From positions 3,965,872 through 4,029,871 of the forward strand of contig NZ_JACBZP010000001.1 of the NCBI RefSeq assembly GCF_013409065.1: DNA of 64,000 nucleotides, written 5' to 3'. Below, in pieces: positions 8,170 through 15,981 of this stretch. How positions within the stretch are numbered: position 1 is the stretch's first letter; each line of letters begins with the position of its first letter. This DNA is from Spelaeicoccus albus. GTDB taxonomy: Bacteria; Actinomycetota; Actinomycetes; Actinomycetales; Brevibacteriaceae. Below the pieces are notes generated by a model that was given only the letters and a program-made list of their open reading frames with translations, was not told the origin of the DNA and made no database searches. Made by a program: the position numbers and the translations under genes.

Positions 8170-9146
8170 TGTTCCGCTCGGAGTTTCAATGCGACTTCGG
8201 TCGCCCAGTAGGTGAGGATTCCATCGGCGCCGGCGCGTCGGAAGGCGAGCAGCGATTCCATGATCGCTTCGTCCCTGTCGATCGCGCCGCGCTCGGCGGC
8301 GAGCTCGATCATGGCGTACTCACCGGAAATCTGATAGCTGAAGACCGGGATGTCTTGGGTGGCGGCTACTTCGGCAAGCACGTCCAGATACGGCATACCC
8401 GGTTTGACCATCAGGATATCGGCGCCCTCGGCCACGTCGAGACGTACTTCGCGCAACGCTTCACGCCCGTTTGCAGCGTCCTGCTGGTACGTGCGGCGAT
8501 CCCCGGTGAGCTGCGAGTCGACCGCCTCGCGGAACGGCCCGTAGAACGCGGAGGCGTATTTCGCCGCGTAGGCCAGCACCGACACGTCGGTGTAGCCGTG
8601 CGCGTCGAGCACCTCACGCACATAGCCGACCTGGCCGTCCATCATGCCGGACATCCCCAGCACGTGCGTGCCGGCAGCCGCTTGCGCCAGAGCCATGTCG
8701 GCGTAGCGTTCGAGCGTCGCGTCATTGTCGATCCGGCCGTCGTCATCGAGGACGCCGCAGTGGCCGTGGTCGGTGAATTCGTCCAGGCACAAGTCCGCCA
8801 TGACGACTGTCCTGTCGCCGAATTCGTCGACCAGGGCGCTCAAGCCCCTGTTCAAGATCCCGTCCGGGTCGTCGGCGCCCGAGCCGATGGCGTCGCGCCG
8901 GGCCGGGACGCCGAACAGCATGAGGCCGCCGACGCCGGCGTCGATCGCCGCGCGGGCCGCTTCGAGCAGCGACGGCAGGGTGTGCTGGTACACGCCCGGC
9001 ATGGATTCGATCGCGACTGGTTCGTCGATACCCTCGCGCACGAACATGGGCAGCACGAGATCCGCCGCGTGCAGCCTGTTCTCGCTGACCAGTCGGCGCA
9101 GCGGTGCGGTCGCGCGCAGCCGGCGGGGCCGTTCGAGGATTCTCAT
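8166..9146 (-). CDS. hemB: Delta-aminolevulinic acid dehydratase (porphobilinogen synthase)
   Basis: A 326-residue TIM-barrel enzyme that condenses two 5-aminolevulinate molecules to porphobilinogen. The Schiff-base lysines are in AYAAKYASAFYGPFR (Lys196) and ILMVKPGMPYLD (Lys248). The metal loop reads DLCLDEFTDHGHCG: two of the three zinc cysteines are kept (Cys120, Cys130) and the middle one is Asp122. That variant is known in many bacteria and suggests altered metal use. Both ends overlap neighbours by four bases. Confidence 0.96.
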   Translation of the reverse strand: MRILERPRRLRATAPLRRLVSENRLHAADLVLPMFVREGIDEPVAIESMPGVYQHTLPSLLEAARAAIDAGVGGLMLFGVPARRDAIGSGADDPDGILNRGLSALVDEFGDRTVVMADLCLDEFTDHGHCGVLDDDGRIDNDATLERYADMALAQAAAGTHVLGMSGMMDGQVGYVREVLDAHGYTDVSVLAYAAKYASAFYGPFREAVDSQLTGDRRTYQQDAANGREALREVRLDVAEGADILMVKPGMPYLDVLAEVAATQDIPVFSYQISGEYAMIELAAERGAIDRDEAIMESLLAFRRAGADGILTYWATEVALKLRAEQ

Positions 9147-10753
9147 CGAGCGCGCCGCCGGGCCGCACCCTTACGCTGGCTGGGCCGGAGTACCGGCTCG
9201 CCGGCCGCCAGCGCGCTCTCGCGGGAGGCTCGTGCGAAGTCGGCCAGATCCTCGACGAGGGTGGCGGCGTCGGCAGTGCCGGCCAGCACGTCGACCCGCA
9301 GGCCGTGTTCCTCGGCCGTCTTGGCCGTGGCCGGGCCGATACACGCGATCACGGTGGAGGTGTGCGGCTTCCCGGCGATGCCCACCAGGTTGCGCACGGT
9401 GGACGACGAGGTGAACAGCACTGCGTCGAATGTGCCGTTCTTGATCGATTCGCGGATCGGGGCCGCCGGCGGCGCCGCACGAACCGTCCGGTATGCGGTG
9501 ACGTCGTCGACCTCCCAGCCGTTCTCCTGCAGCCCGGCCACAAGCGTGTCGGTGGCGATATCGGCTCGCGGCAAGAACACGCGCCCCACCGGGTCGAGAA
9601 CCGGGTCGAACGGCGGCCAGTCGGCCAAGAGGCCGTGCGCCGACTGCTCGGACGACGGCACGAGGTCCGGTTCGATTCCCCAGTCGCGCAACGCCGCAGC
9701 CGTCACGCCGCCGACGGCCGCGATCTTCAAGCCGGCAAATGCCCGGGCGTCCAGGCCGAACTCGGTGAACTTCTCCTTGACGGCACGCACCGCGTTGACC
9801 GAGGTGAAGCCGACCCATTCGTACCGGCCCGTCACCATGCCCTTGATGGCCTTTTCCATCTGCTGCGGCGTACGCGGCGGCTCGACCGAGATGGTCGGCA
9901 CGACCGTCGGTACGCCGCCGTGTTCGCGGATCCTGTCGATCGTCGATGCCGCCTGGTCCTTGGTCCGCGGAATGAGCACCTTCCAGCCGAACAGCGATTT
10001 CGACTCGAACCACGAGAATTCGTCGCGCGATGACGTGCCGGGCCCGATCATGGCGTGCACGTTGGCGCCGAGTTCGCGGCGCCGGCCCAACGCGGCGAGC
10101 TCGGAGGCGAGCCCGTCAAGCGTCGTGGCGACCGACACCTGGTCCGACCGGGTCCCGTCGACCGCGACGACTACCGGCGTGTCGGACGGCCATCCGCCGG
10201 CGACGAGTTGTTCGGCGGCGTCGGCAAGTTCGCCGGCATCGCCGACCAGCACCGTCGAGGCGCGTTTGCTGCTGACGATGTTGCCGGCCACATTGCCGCC
10301 GGCGTGCACCACGTGCACGGCCTTCACGGTGTTGGTGGTCAGCGGCACGCCCGAATAGGTGGCGATGGCCGACGGTGCGGAAACGCCCGGTACCACTTCG
10401 AAGCGGATGCCTTCCTTGTGCAACGCATGCGCTTCTTCGGCGAGCCCGGCAAAGGTGGCGGCGTCGCCGTCCAACAGCCGCACCACGTGCGCGTGGGTTT
10501 TAGCGGCCTTGACGATGCGCTTGGCGCGCACGGCCGTGGCGGTCGACCCGCCCGGATCGACGGCGGCCGTCAGATCGGCCGTGCCGGGCGCGTATTTACC
10601 GGCCACGTCGACGTGCAGGCTGGTTTCGTACACCACCGCGTCGGCCACGCCCAGCGCATCGATCGCCTTCACCGTCAAGAGCCCCGGGTCGCCCGGGCCC
10701 ACTCCCACAAACGTCACGGTTCCGGCCGCGCGGGCCACGGTTCCCTTACTCAC
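9143..10753 (-). CDS. hemD: Uroporphyrinogen-III synthase fused to a degenerate methylase domain
   Basis: A 536-residue two-domain protein. The N-terminal half (to about residue 250) is related to uroporphyrinogen-III methyltransferase (VGVGPGDPGLLTVKA). However, the usual GGDPFVFGRGGEE motif is replaced by DGDAATFAGLAEEAH, so methylase activity is doubtful. The C-terminal half (from FGWKVLIPRTKDQA) is the HemD synthase that cyclises hydroxymethylbilane, with FTSVNAVRAV, LPRADIAT and FTSSSTVRNLVG. The same fusion is found in mycobacteria. The GTG start overlaps the hemC stop. Confidence 0.92.
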   Translation of the reverse strand: MSKGTVARAAGTVTFVGVGPGDPGLLTVKAIDALGVADAVVYETSLHVDVAGKYAPGTADLTAAVDPGGSTATAVRAKRIVKAAKTHAHVVRLLDGDAATFAGLAEEAHALHKEGIRFEVVPGVSAPSAIATYSGVPLTTNTVKAVHVVHAGGNVAGNIVSSKRASTVLVGDAGELADAAEQLVAGGWPSDTPVVVAVDGTRSDQVSVATTLDGLASELAALGRRRELGANVHAMIGPGTSSRDEFSWFESKSLFGWKVLIPRTKDQAASTIDRIREHGGVPTVVPTISVEPPRTPQQMEKAIKGMVTGRYEWVGFTSVNAVRAVKEKFTEFGLDARAFAGLKIAAVGGVTAAALRDWGIEPDLVPSSEQSAHGLLADWPPFDPVLDPVGRVFLPRADIATDTLVAGLQENGWEVDDVTAYRTVRAAPPAAPIRESIKNGTFDAVLFTSSSTVRNLVGIAGKPHTSTVIACIGPATAKTAEEHGLRVDVLAGTADAATLVEDLADFARASRESALAAGEPVLRPSQRKGAARRRAR

Positions 10754-11715
10754 GCTTCACGCTCCTGGTCGTTTGTCTTCTCACCGATCGACAATCGGTC
10801 AAGTAATTCGATAGCTAGTTCTCGGCCCAGCCGGTCGGCGTCGGCGACGCCGCCCTGCACCGACAGCCGGACGACGTCGCCGTCGTCGATGCTCTCTTCG
10901 GGGCACAATGCCGCACGCAGCGACAGCGCCGGGCCGTCTTCGTCTTCCACAATCTCCGCCAACGCTCCCAGAGGAGCCGAGCACCCCGCTCCCGTCTCGG
11001 CAAGCACCGCCCGTTCGGCGGTCGTGGCACTGCGGGTGTCGGCGTCGTCGATCTCGGCCAGCGCCCGGACCAGCTCGTCGTCGACGGCGCCGCCGGATTC
11101 GTCCCGGGTCTCCACGGCCAACGCACCCTGTCCGGGTGCCGGGAGCATGTTGATCGGGTCGATCTTCTCGGTGATGTCGGCCTGTTTGCCGAGCCGTTCG
11201 AGGCCGGCCATGGCCAGCACCACCGCATCCAGCCGCCCGGACGTGACATACCCCATCCGGGTCTCGACGTTGCCGCGGATGTCGACGACGTCGAATCCGA
11301 GGCCGAGGGCTTTCAACTGGGCATGCCGCCGCGGCGAGCCGGTGCCGATGACGGCGCCGGCGGGCAGTTCGACGAGTTTCTTGCCGCCGGCCGAGACGAG
11401 AGCGTCGCGCGGGTCGGCGCGGCGCGGCACGGCGGCCAGCCGGATACCGGGTTCGGGGGTTGTCGGCAGGTCCTTCAGCGAATGGACGACGACGTCGACG
11501 GTGCCGTCCGTCAACGCGCCGCGCACGGCGGAGACGAACACGCCGGCGCCGCCCATCGACGTAAGCGGCGCCCGATTGGTATCGCCCTCGGTGGTCACGT
11601 TGACGAGTTCGACCTCGCGGCCGGTCAACTCGCGCAGCCGGTCCGCGATCAGTCCGGACTGGGTACGTGCCAGGGCGGACCGCCGGGTGCCCAGCCGAAT
11701 GGGACGCGCCGTCAT
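10750..11715 (-). CDS. hemC: Hydroxymethylbilane synthase (porphobilinogen deaminase)
   Basis: A 321-residue enzyme that polymerises four porphobilinogens into hydroxymethylbilane. IRLGTRRSALARTQ opens the first domain; VHSLKDLPT and GTGSPRRHAQL carry the substrate-binding lysine and arginines. The dipyrromethane cofactor attaches to Cys245 in GAGCSAPLGA. The length is normal. It overlaps hemA by the ATGA junction and hemD by GTGA. Confidence 0.96.
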   Translation of the reverse strand: MTARPIRLGTRRSALARTQSGLIADRLRELTGREVELVNVTTEGDTNRAPLTSMGGAGVFVSAVRGALTDGTVDVVVHSLKDLPTTPEPGIRLAAVPRRADPRDALVSAGGKKLVELPAGAVIGTGSPRRHAQLKALGLGFDVVDIRGNVETRMGYVTSGRLDAVVLAMAGLERLGKQADITEKIDPINMLPAPGQGALAVETRDESGGAVDDELVRALAEIDDADTRSATTAERAVLAETGAGCSAPLGALAEIVEDEDGPALSLRAALCPEESIDDGDVVRLSVQGGVADADRLGRELAIELLDRLSIGEKTNDQEREA

Positions 11716-13127
11716 CGTTCCTCCCCCGGGCCTGTTGTGGCGTCGGAAAGGGCCCCGGCGTCGAACATGGCCGACGGCATGGCATTCAACGCGGCGGTGT
11801 CGTCCGGCGCGGTCAACGAATGGCCGCCGGATTGCCCCGCCGCGGTGTCCGAATCGGGCTGGTCGAGCTTCAAGTCGAAAAGGGCGCGCAGCGCGTCGGC
11901 ATATCCGGAGCCGCCCGGCTGCGACGCCAATTGCTTGACCCGCACCGTCGGGGTGTGCATGAGTTTGTCGGCCATCCGGTTCAAGCTGGTGCGCACTTCG
12001 GTCAGGACGTGTTCGTCCACGCCGGACAACCGGGAGTTCAAGCGCTCCATTTCGGCGTCGAGCACGCGTTGGGCGCGCTTGCGCAGGGCAATGACAGTCG
12101 GCAGCGCCGCCTTCGAGCGCTTGGCTGACAAGAACCGTTCGACCTCTTCGGCGACTATCTCGTCGGCGCGAATGAGCGCGGCGGAGGCCGGGGAGTCGGC
12201 CCCGCGGTCGATCAACTCGGACAGCTGACGCAGACCGACGACTTGAACGCCGGGCAGCTCGCCGACGGCTTCGTCGATATCGCGCGGCAACGCCAGGTCG
12301 ACGAAGAACTGCCGGTCGGGCCTGTCGGCCCGGGCGACCCGGTCGGCCGAAATGACTGTCGTGCGGGCGCCCGTGCAGGCCACTACCAGGTCGGCGTGCG
12401 GCAACTCGGCGTCCAGTATTTCTCCGGTCATGGGCACGGCGCGCCCGCCCACGCCGGCGGCCAGACGCTCGGCTCTGGCAAGCGTCCGGTTGGCCACTGT
12501 GATGCTTTTCACGCCGCTGCGGGCAAGCTCCGCTGTCACCAGGCCGCTCATGGCGCCGGCCCCCAGCACGAGAGCGTGGGCGCCGGACAGGTCGCCGATC
12601 CAGTTCGGCGCGGGTTCGAGTGCGTCGTCCAGCATCGACCGGGCCACCTGGTCGAGATCGGTTTCCGCGTGCGCCCGTTTACCGACGCGCAGGGCGGTTT
12701 GCATCAACCGTGACAAATTCGAGCTGACGTGCCCGGCCGATGTCGCTCGCGCGAGCGTCGTGCGCAGCTGGCCGAGGATTTGCGCTTCGCCCAGAGCCAT
12801 CGAATCCAGGCCGCACGCCACCGAGAACACGTGCCGCACCGCGGCTTCGTCGTAGTGCACGTACAAGTGATCGGTCAGCGACGTCCAGTCCATGGCCAGC
12901 GCATCGACCAGTGCGCCGCCCAAGTCGGCCAGGCCGCCGTGGAACGACGTCACGTCGGCGATCAATTCCAGCCGATTGCACGTGGAGACGACCAGTGCGC
13001 CGTCGACGTACTCGCCCGCCAGCATTCCGCCGGCAAGCTCTTCGGCACGCGTCGCCCCGAGCGCCGCCGACTCCAAAACGCCAATGGGCGCGGAGTGGTG
13101 CGACAGGCCCACGATGAGTGCGGTCAC
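11712..13127 (-). CDS. hemA: Glutamyl-tRNA reductase
   Basis: A 471-residue enzyme that reduces glutamyl-tRNA to glutamate-1-semialdehyde, the first committed step of C5 tetrapyrrole synthesis. It has the N-terminal GLSHHSAP, the catalytic Cys in STCNRLE, GEAQILGQ, the NADPH-binding VLGAGAMSGLV segment and a C-terminal dimerisation helix region. I chose the GTG at 13127 (VTALIVGLSHH) because it overlaps the rex stop (GTGA) and has GAAAGG upstream. A longer open frame upstream runs over rex and is not used. Confidence 0.95.
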   Translation of the reverse strand: MTALIVGLSHHSAPIGVLESAALGATRAEELAGGMLAGEYVDGALVVSTCNRLELIADVTSFHGGLADLGGALVDALAMDWTSLTDHLYVHYDEAAVRHVFSVACGLDSMALGEAQILGQLRTTLARATSAGHVSSNLSRLMQTALRVGKRAHAETDLDQVARSMLDDALEPAPNWIGDLSGAHALVLGAGAMSGLVTAELARSGVKSITVANRTLARAERLAAGVGGRAVPMTGEILDAELPHADLVVACTGARTTVISADRVARADRPDRQFFVDLALPRDIDEAVGELPGVQVVGLRQLSELIDRGADSPASAALIRADEIVAEEVERFLSAKRSKAALPTVIALRKRAQRVLDAEMERLNSRLSGVDEHVLTEVRTSLNRMADKLMHTPTVRVKQLASQPGGSGYADALRALFDLKLDQPDSDTAAGQSGGHSLTAPDDTAALNAMPSAMFDAGALSDATTGPGEER

Positions 13128-13870
13128 GATGACACCTTTCCTGCGAGAAGATCGGCGGCCTCGCGGCGTCCCGCATGAAAAGCGAGAATCTGCAGTTCCG
13201 TCGCCAAGTCGACGCGCCGCAATTGCACGTGCGCAGGAACCTGCAGCACGCACGGCGCGAAGTTCAGAATTCCGTGGATGCCGGCGCCGACCAGTTTGTC
13301 GCAGAGGCCCTGCGCGGCATCCGCCGGAACCGCCAGCACTGCCAGTTGGGCCTGCGCCTCGGCGATGCCGGCTTCAAGTTCGGCGGCGTCGCGTACCGTG
13401 AGCCCGCCGACGCTGCTGCCGACCACCGACTCGTCCACGTCGAACATGCCGACCACCGAGAATCCGCGGGAGGCGAATCCCGAGTAGCCGGCCAAAGCGC
13501 GGCCCAGATGACCGACGCCGACAATGACGACGCGCCAATCGAGCGTCAGGCCGAGGGTTTCGGAGATTTGCGTGACAAGCCTGCCGACGCTGTAACCGAC
13601 GCCGCGGGTGCCGTACGAGCCCAAGTACGATAAATCCTTGCGGAGCTTTGCCGCGCCCACCCCGGCCAGCTCGGCCAAGTCCTCGCTCGACACGGTTTCG
13701 GTGTCGGTGGCCGCAAAGGTGCCCAGCGCCTGTAGATATACGGGGAGCCGGGCCACGGTTGCGTCCGGAATGCCGCGAATCTCGTCGATTCCGCTGCCGT
13801 CGGCAGCGCTGCCCGGTGCGATTCGACGCGTGTTGACCGCAGGCAGCTCAGCGTACTCAGGCTGGGACAA
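13124..13870 (-). CDS. rex: Redox-sensing transcriptional repressor Rex
   Basis: A 248-residue repressor that senses the NADH/NAD+ ratio. The N-terminal winged helix runs through VARLPVYLQAL and ELAGVGAAKLRKDLSYLGSYG. The Rossmann fold follows (VVIVGVGHLGRALAGY), with FDVDES and a domain-swapped C-terminal helix. The best start is the TTG at 13870, with AGGAG 12 bases upstream; no ATG is available nearby. It is the first gene of the heme/cytochrome run, as in other actinobacteria where Rex controls respiratory genes. Confidence 0.93.
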   Translation of the reverse strand: MSQPEYAELPAVNTRRIAPGSAADGSGIDEIRGIPDATVARLPVYLQALGTFAATDTETVSSEDLAELAGVGAAKLRKDLSYLGSYGTRGVGYSVGRLVTQISETLGLTLDWRVVIVGVGHLGRALAGYSGFASRGFSVVGMFDVDESVVGSSVGGLTVRDAAELEAGIAEAQAQLAVLAVPADAAQGLCDKLVGAGIHGILNFAPCVLQVPAHVQLRRVDLATELQILAFHAGRREAADLLAGKVSS

Positions 13871-13902
13871 GGGGGTCGGTGTCTCCTACCAAACTGATGG
13901 AT

Positions 13903-13930
13903 GTAATACTGCCCCAACCTTAAGCGTCAC
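13903..13930 (-). promoter_or_regulatory. Candidate promoter of the rex-hem operon
   Basis: On the minus strand, GTGACG (13930-13925) and TATTAC (13908-13903) are separated by 16 bases, each matching 4 of 6 positions of the vegetative consensus. The AGGAG of rex lies just downstream. Confidence 0.45.
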
Positions 13931-13953
13931 GGGTCGTTTGCACAAAGTGACGC
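13924..13953. promoter_or_regulatory. Inverted repeat overlapping the rex promoter -35
   Basis: GCGTCAC (13924-13930) and GTGACGC (13947-13953) form a perfect 7-bp inverted repeat with a 16-base spacer, covering the proposed -35 box. It does not match the Rex operator consensus (TTGTGAA...TTCACAA), so a different regulator, or a looser Rex site, may bind. Confidence 0.4.
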
Positions 13954-13964
13954 ATCACGGCGTA

Positions 13965-14225
13965 TCATGCTCTCCCGCCGCTGACGTCCAACCCTTCGAG
14001 AGCGGCCCGAAACCGGCCGGCGTCCACGCGCCAATAGGTGTGCACGCGACCGTCGATCAGCACTACCGGAATCTCTTCGCCGTACCGCCTCGTCAGTTCG
14101 GCGTCGTCGTCGATGTTCGTCTCGCGGACCTCGATGCCGGCCGCGGCAGCCTCCCGCAGCACCGTCTCCCGGGCCGCATCGCACAAATGGCAGCCCGGCC
14201 GGGTCAGTAATTCGACTCGTGTCAT
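13965..14225 (-). CDS. Glutaredoxin-like (DUF836) protein
   Basis: An 86-residue thioredoxin-fold protein with a CxxC active site near the start (LLTRPGCHLCDAAR), a conserved DAELTRRYGEEIPVVLIDG segment carrying the cis-proline, and a short C-terminal helix. It resembles the stand-alone DUF836 glutaredoxins found next to rex in actinobacteria. The likely role is cytoplasmic thiol exchange, with unknown partners. The ATG at 14225 follows a TACGCT -10 element by 7 bases, so the mRNA is probably leaderless. Confidence 0.82.
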   Translation of the reverse strand: MTRVELLTRPGCHLCDAARETVLREAAAAGIEVRETNIDDDAELTRRYGEEIPVVLIDGRVHTYWRVDAGRFRAALEGLDVSGGRA

Positions 14226-14232
14226 AGTCGCC

Positions 14233-14238
14233 AGCGTA
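14233..14238 (-). promoter_or_regulatory. -10 element for a leaderless glutaredoxin transcript
   Basis: TACGCT on the minus strand ends 7 bases before the ATG at 14225 and no Shine-Dalgarno sequence intervenes. Confidence 0.45.
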
Positions 14239-14276
14239 CCGCTCTCGAATCCGGCCGAGCGGACGACTCGGGCCGC

Positions 14277-14282
14277 TACAGT
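14277..14282 (+). promoter_or_regulatory. -10 element for a leaderless HAD hydrolase transcript
   Basis: TACAGT on the plus strand ends 6 bases before the ATG at 14289 with no ribosome binding site between them, so transcription and translation should start together. Confidence 0.45.
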
Positions 14283-14288
14283 GGTGGT

Positions 14289-15104
14289 ATGCCATCGAAT
14301 CCCGAGCCGCATTCCCCCGGCTCCCCGTCGGCCGGATCGTCCGGGCGCGCCGCGTTCTTCGACGTCGATAACACGGTGATGCGCGGGGCGAGCCTGTATC
14401 ACCTGGCCCGCGGAATGCGCCGCCGCAAGCTGCTGACGTACCGCGAGCTCGTGCGGTTTGCGCTCGAGCAGCTCAGGTTCATCTCCAAGGGCGAACACGT
14501 GATCAATTTGGACCGGATCCGTACGCGCGCGCTGTCGTTCGTTGCCGGTTACACGGTCCCGGAGATTCGTCGAATCGGCGAAGAGGTGTACGACGAGTTG
14601 ATGGCTTCGAAGATCTGGCCGGGAACTCGCGAGCTGGCCGCCGAGCACTTACGCCGGGGCGACGAGGTGTGGCTCGTCACCGCCACTCCCGACGAGATCG
14701 CGTCCACCATCGCCGACAGGCTCGGCGTCACCGGCGGAATCGGGACGGTCGCCGAGCATATCGACGGCGTGTACACGGGCCGGCTGAAGGGTCAGGTGCT
14801 GCACGGCGAGGCCAAGGCGGAGGCGATTCGCGGGATGGCCGAGCAGCGCGGTTTCGATCTTGCCGATGCGTATGCGTACAGCGATTCGGCCAATGACATC
14901 CCGATGTTGTCGTTGGTGGGGCACCCGTTCGCCGTGAACCCCGACCTGATCCTTGGCGAGTACGCTCGCGAGCACGGGTGGGAGATCCGCGATTTCCGGG
15001 GGCGCAGGCGCTCCGCCCGTCGCAATCTGATTGGTGCGGTCGGCGTCGGCGCCATCTACGGCGGATACAGATATTTGAAGTCCCGGCGCGGCCGGACCGG
15101 ATAG
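14289..15104 (+). CDS. HAD-IB family (SerB-like) hydrolase
   Basis: A 271-residue HAD phosphatase-fold protein. Motif I is FFDVDNTV, motif II is LVTATPD, and motif III/IV include GRLKGQVLHGEAKAEA and YSDSANDIPML. This layout groups with HAD-IB phosphatases related to SerB. A basic, hydrophobic C-terminal segment (GAVGVGAIYGGYRYLKSRRG) may contact the membrane. The substrate is unknown; members next to glutaredoxin and rex are common in actinobacteria. Confidence 0.85.
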   Translation: MPSNPEPHSPGSPSAGSSGRAAFFDVDNTVMRGASLYHLARGMRRRKLLTYRELVRFALEQLRFISKGEHVINLDRIRTRALSFVAGYTVPEIRRIGEEVYDELMASKIWPGTRELAAEHLRRGDEVWLVTATPDEIASTIADRLGVTGGIGTVAEHIDGVYTGRLKGQVLHGEAKAEAIRGMAEQRGFDLADAYAYSDSANDIPMLSLVGHPFAVNPDLILGEYAREHGWEIRDFRGRRRSARRNLIGAVGVGAIYGGYRYLKSRRGRTG

Positions 15105-15134
15105 AGCTTCCGCCTTGAACTGTCCCGACACGGC

Positions 15135-15171
15135 AAAAGCGCCCGCAGGCACGCGGCCGGCGGGCGCTTTT
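15135..15171. terminator. Bidirectional terminator between HAD hydrolase and bS22 genes
   Basis: A perfect 12-bp inverted repeat, AAAAGCGCCCGC (15135-15146) and GCGGGCGCTTTT (15160-15171), has a 13-base loop and T-runs on both strands. It lies between converging genes, so it should stop transcription from both sides. Confidence 0.85.
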
Positions 15172-15176
15172 CGGCG

Positions 15177-15275
15177 CTACTTCTTGTTGCGACGCTGGTG
15201 ACGCGTCTTGCGCAGCAGCTTGCGGTGCTTCTTCTTCGCCATCCGCTTGCGGCGCTTCTTGATAACGGATCCCAT
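15177..15275 (-). CDS. Small ribosomal subunit protein bS22 (AURKAIP1/COX24 domain)
   Basis: A 32-residue, extremely basic protein: MGSVIKKRRKRMAKKKH, then RKLLRKTRHQRRNKK. This matches the tiny bS22 ribosomal protein described in actinobacterial 30S subunits. A strong ribosome binding site (AAGGAG) lies 6 bases before the ATG, as expected for a highly made protein. It ends just before the bidirectional terminator and follows the excisionase-like HTH gene, the usual order in actinobacteria. Confidence 0.92.
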   Translation of the reverse strand: MGSVIKKRRKRMAKKKHRKLLRKTRHQRRNKK

Positions 15276-15619
15276 GAGATCTCCTTAACTTTCTTAAGTC
15301 ACGTTCGGTCGACCCGATGTTCAAGGGGCCGATAATCCCGGTCCCATGCGTTCGGCCCGATAATTTCGGCCCAGTACATGCAGCCCGGTCATACCGGCGC
15401 ACTCGGCCAAAACGCACGTGCACCGGCGGCGGCCGATCCCCTGACGTTGACGACCTCGGGCACCGGTTACCGCACTGCCGCATGCAGCCAAGCGCCAGTC
15501 CGGCCTCTACAATACCGGTTCGCCCGGCCCAGCCCACAATCGCACCCCCGAGCGCCCGCCGACGAGCGGTGCCGGCGGCATCGACGGGGCCCGCCCATTC
15601 GATCAACGGGTCGTTGCCG
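15276..15619. other. 344-base region without a gene, upstream of bS22
   Basis: No credible coding frame is seen here on either strand; the long open frames crossing it have no family signature and are shadows. It should hold the bS22 promoter on the minus strand. Two related 19-bp GC-rich segments with a central GATAAT (15327-15345 and 15354-15372) are the only internal structure I noticed. The untranslated stretch after the HTH gene is otherwise featureless. Confidence 0.5.
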
Positions 15620-15847
15620 TCAGCCGGCGGAGTCACCGCCGGAACGGCGATCGACGAAAGAGGATTCCAAGTAGTCGTGCACGGCGCGCTCGGGCACCCG
15701 GAACGATCGGCCGAACCGCACTGCCGGCAAGTCCCCCGAGTGCACAAGCCGGTAGACGGTCATCTTCGACACGCGCATGACATCCGCCACTTCGGCGACG
15801 GTGAGGAACCGGATGTCGGACAGGCCCTGCCGTCCGTTCGTTTCCAT
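15620..15847 (-). CDS. MerR/excisionase-type helix-turn-helix protein (BldC-like)
   Basis: A 75-residue DNA-binding protein made of one winged-helix domain: FLTVAEVADVMRVSKMTVYRLVHSGDLPAVRFGRSFRVPERAVHDYL. This is the excisionase/AlpA-like fold used by actinobacterial regulators such as BldC. AGGAGACGGAG precedes the ATG, a strong ribosome binding site. It lies upstream of bS22 on the same strand. No phage or integrase gene is near, so a housekeeping regulator is more likely than a true excisionase. Confidence 0.85.
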   Translation of the reverse strand: METNGRQGLSDIRFLTVAEVADVMRVSKMTVYRLVHSGDLPAVRFGRSFRVPERAVHDYLESSFVDRRSGGDSAG

Positions 15848-15926
15848 CTCCGTCTCCTAACGTCAGTCGACACGCCCTGCTTGGGGATAAGCGGCATACA
15901 CTCGGGAATTGTCGCAAGTTTCACAA

Positions 15927-15953
15927 GTTATACCGCGTGTCGATACTACACGC
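15927..15953 (-). promoter_or_regulatory. Promoter region of the HTH gene with inverted repeat
   Basis: A TATAAC -10 element (15932-15927, minus strand) is preceded by an inverted repeat GCGTGT (15935-15940) / ACACGC (15948-15953) that would fill the space between -10 and -35. This is a plausible operator, perhaps for autoregulation. The -35 box is weak. Confidence 0.4.
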
Positions 15954-15981
15954 TAGTGGCTCACGTGGTATATGAGAAACC

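Noticed and set aside
13924..13953. Classical Rex operator
   Set aside because: The inverted repeat arms and spacing do not match the TTGTGAA-N-TTCACAA pattern.
15620..15847. Phage excisionase
   Set aside because: The domain is excisionase-like, but no integrase, attachment site or phage gene is near, and the gene pairs with bS22 as in other actinobacteria.
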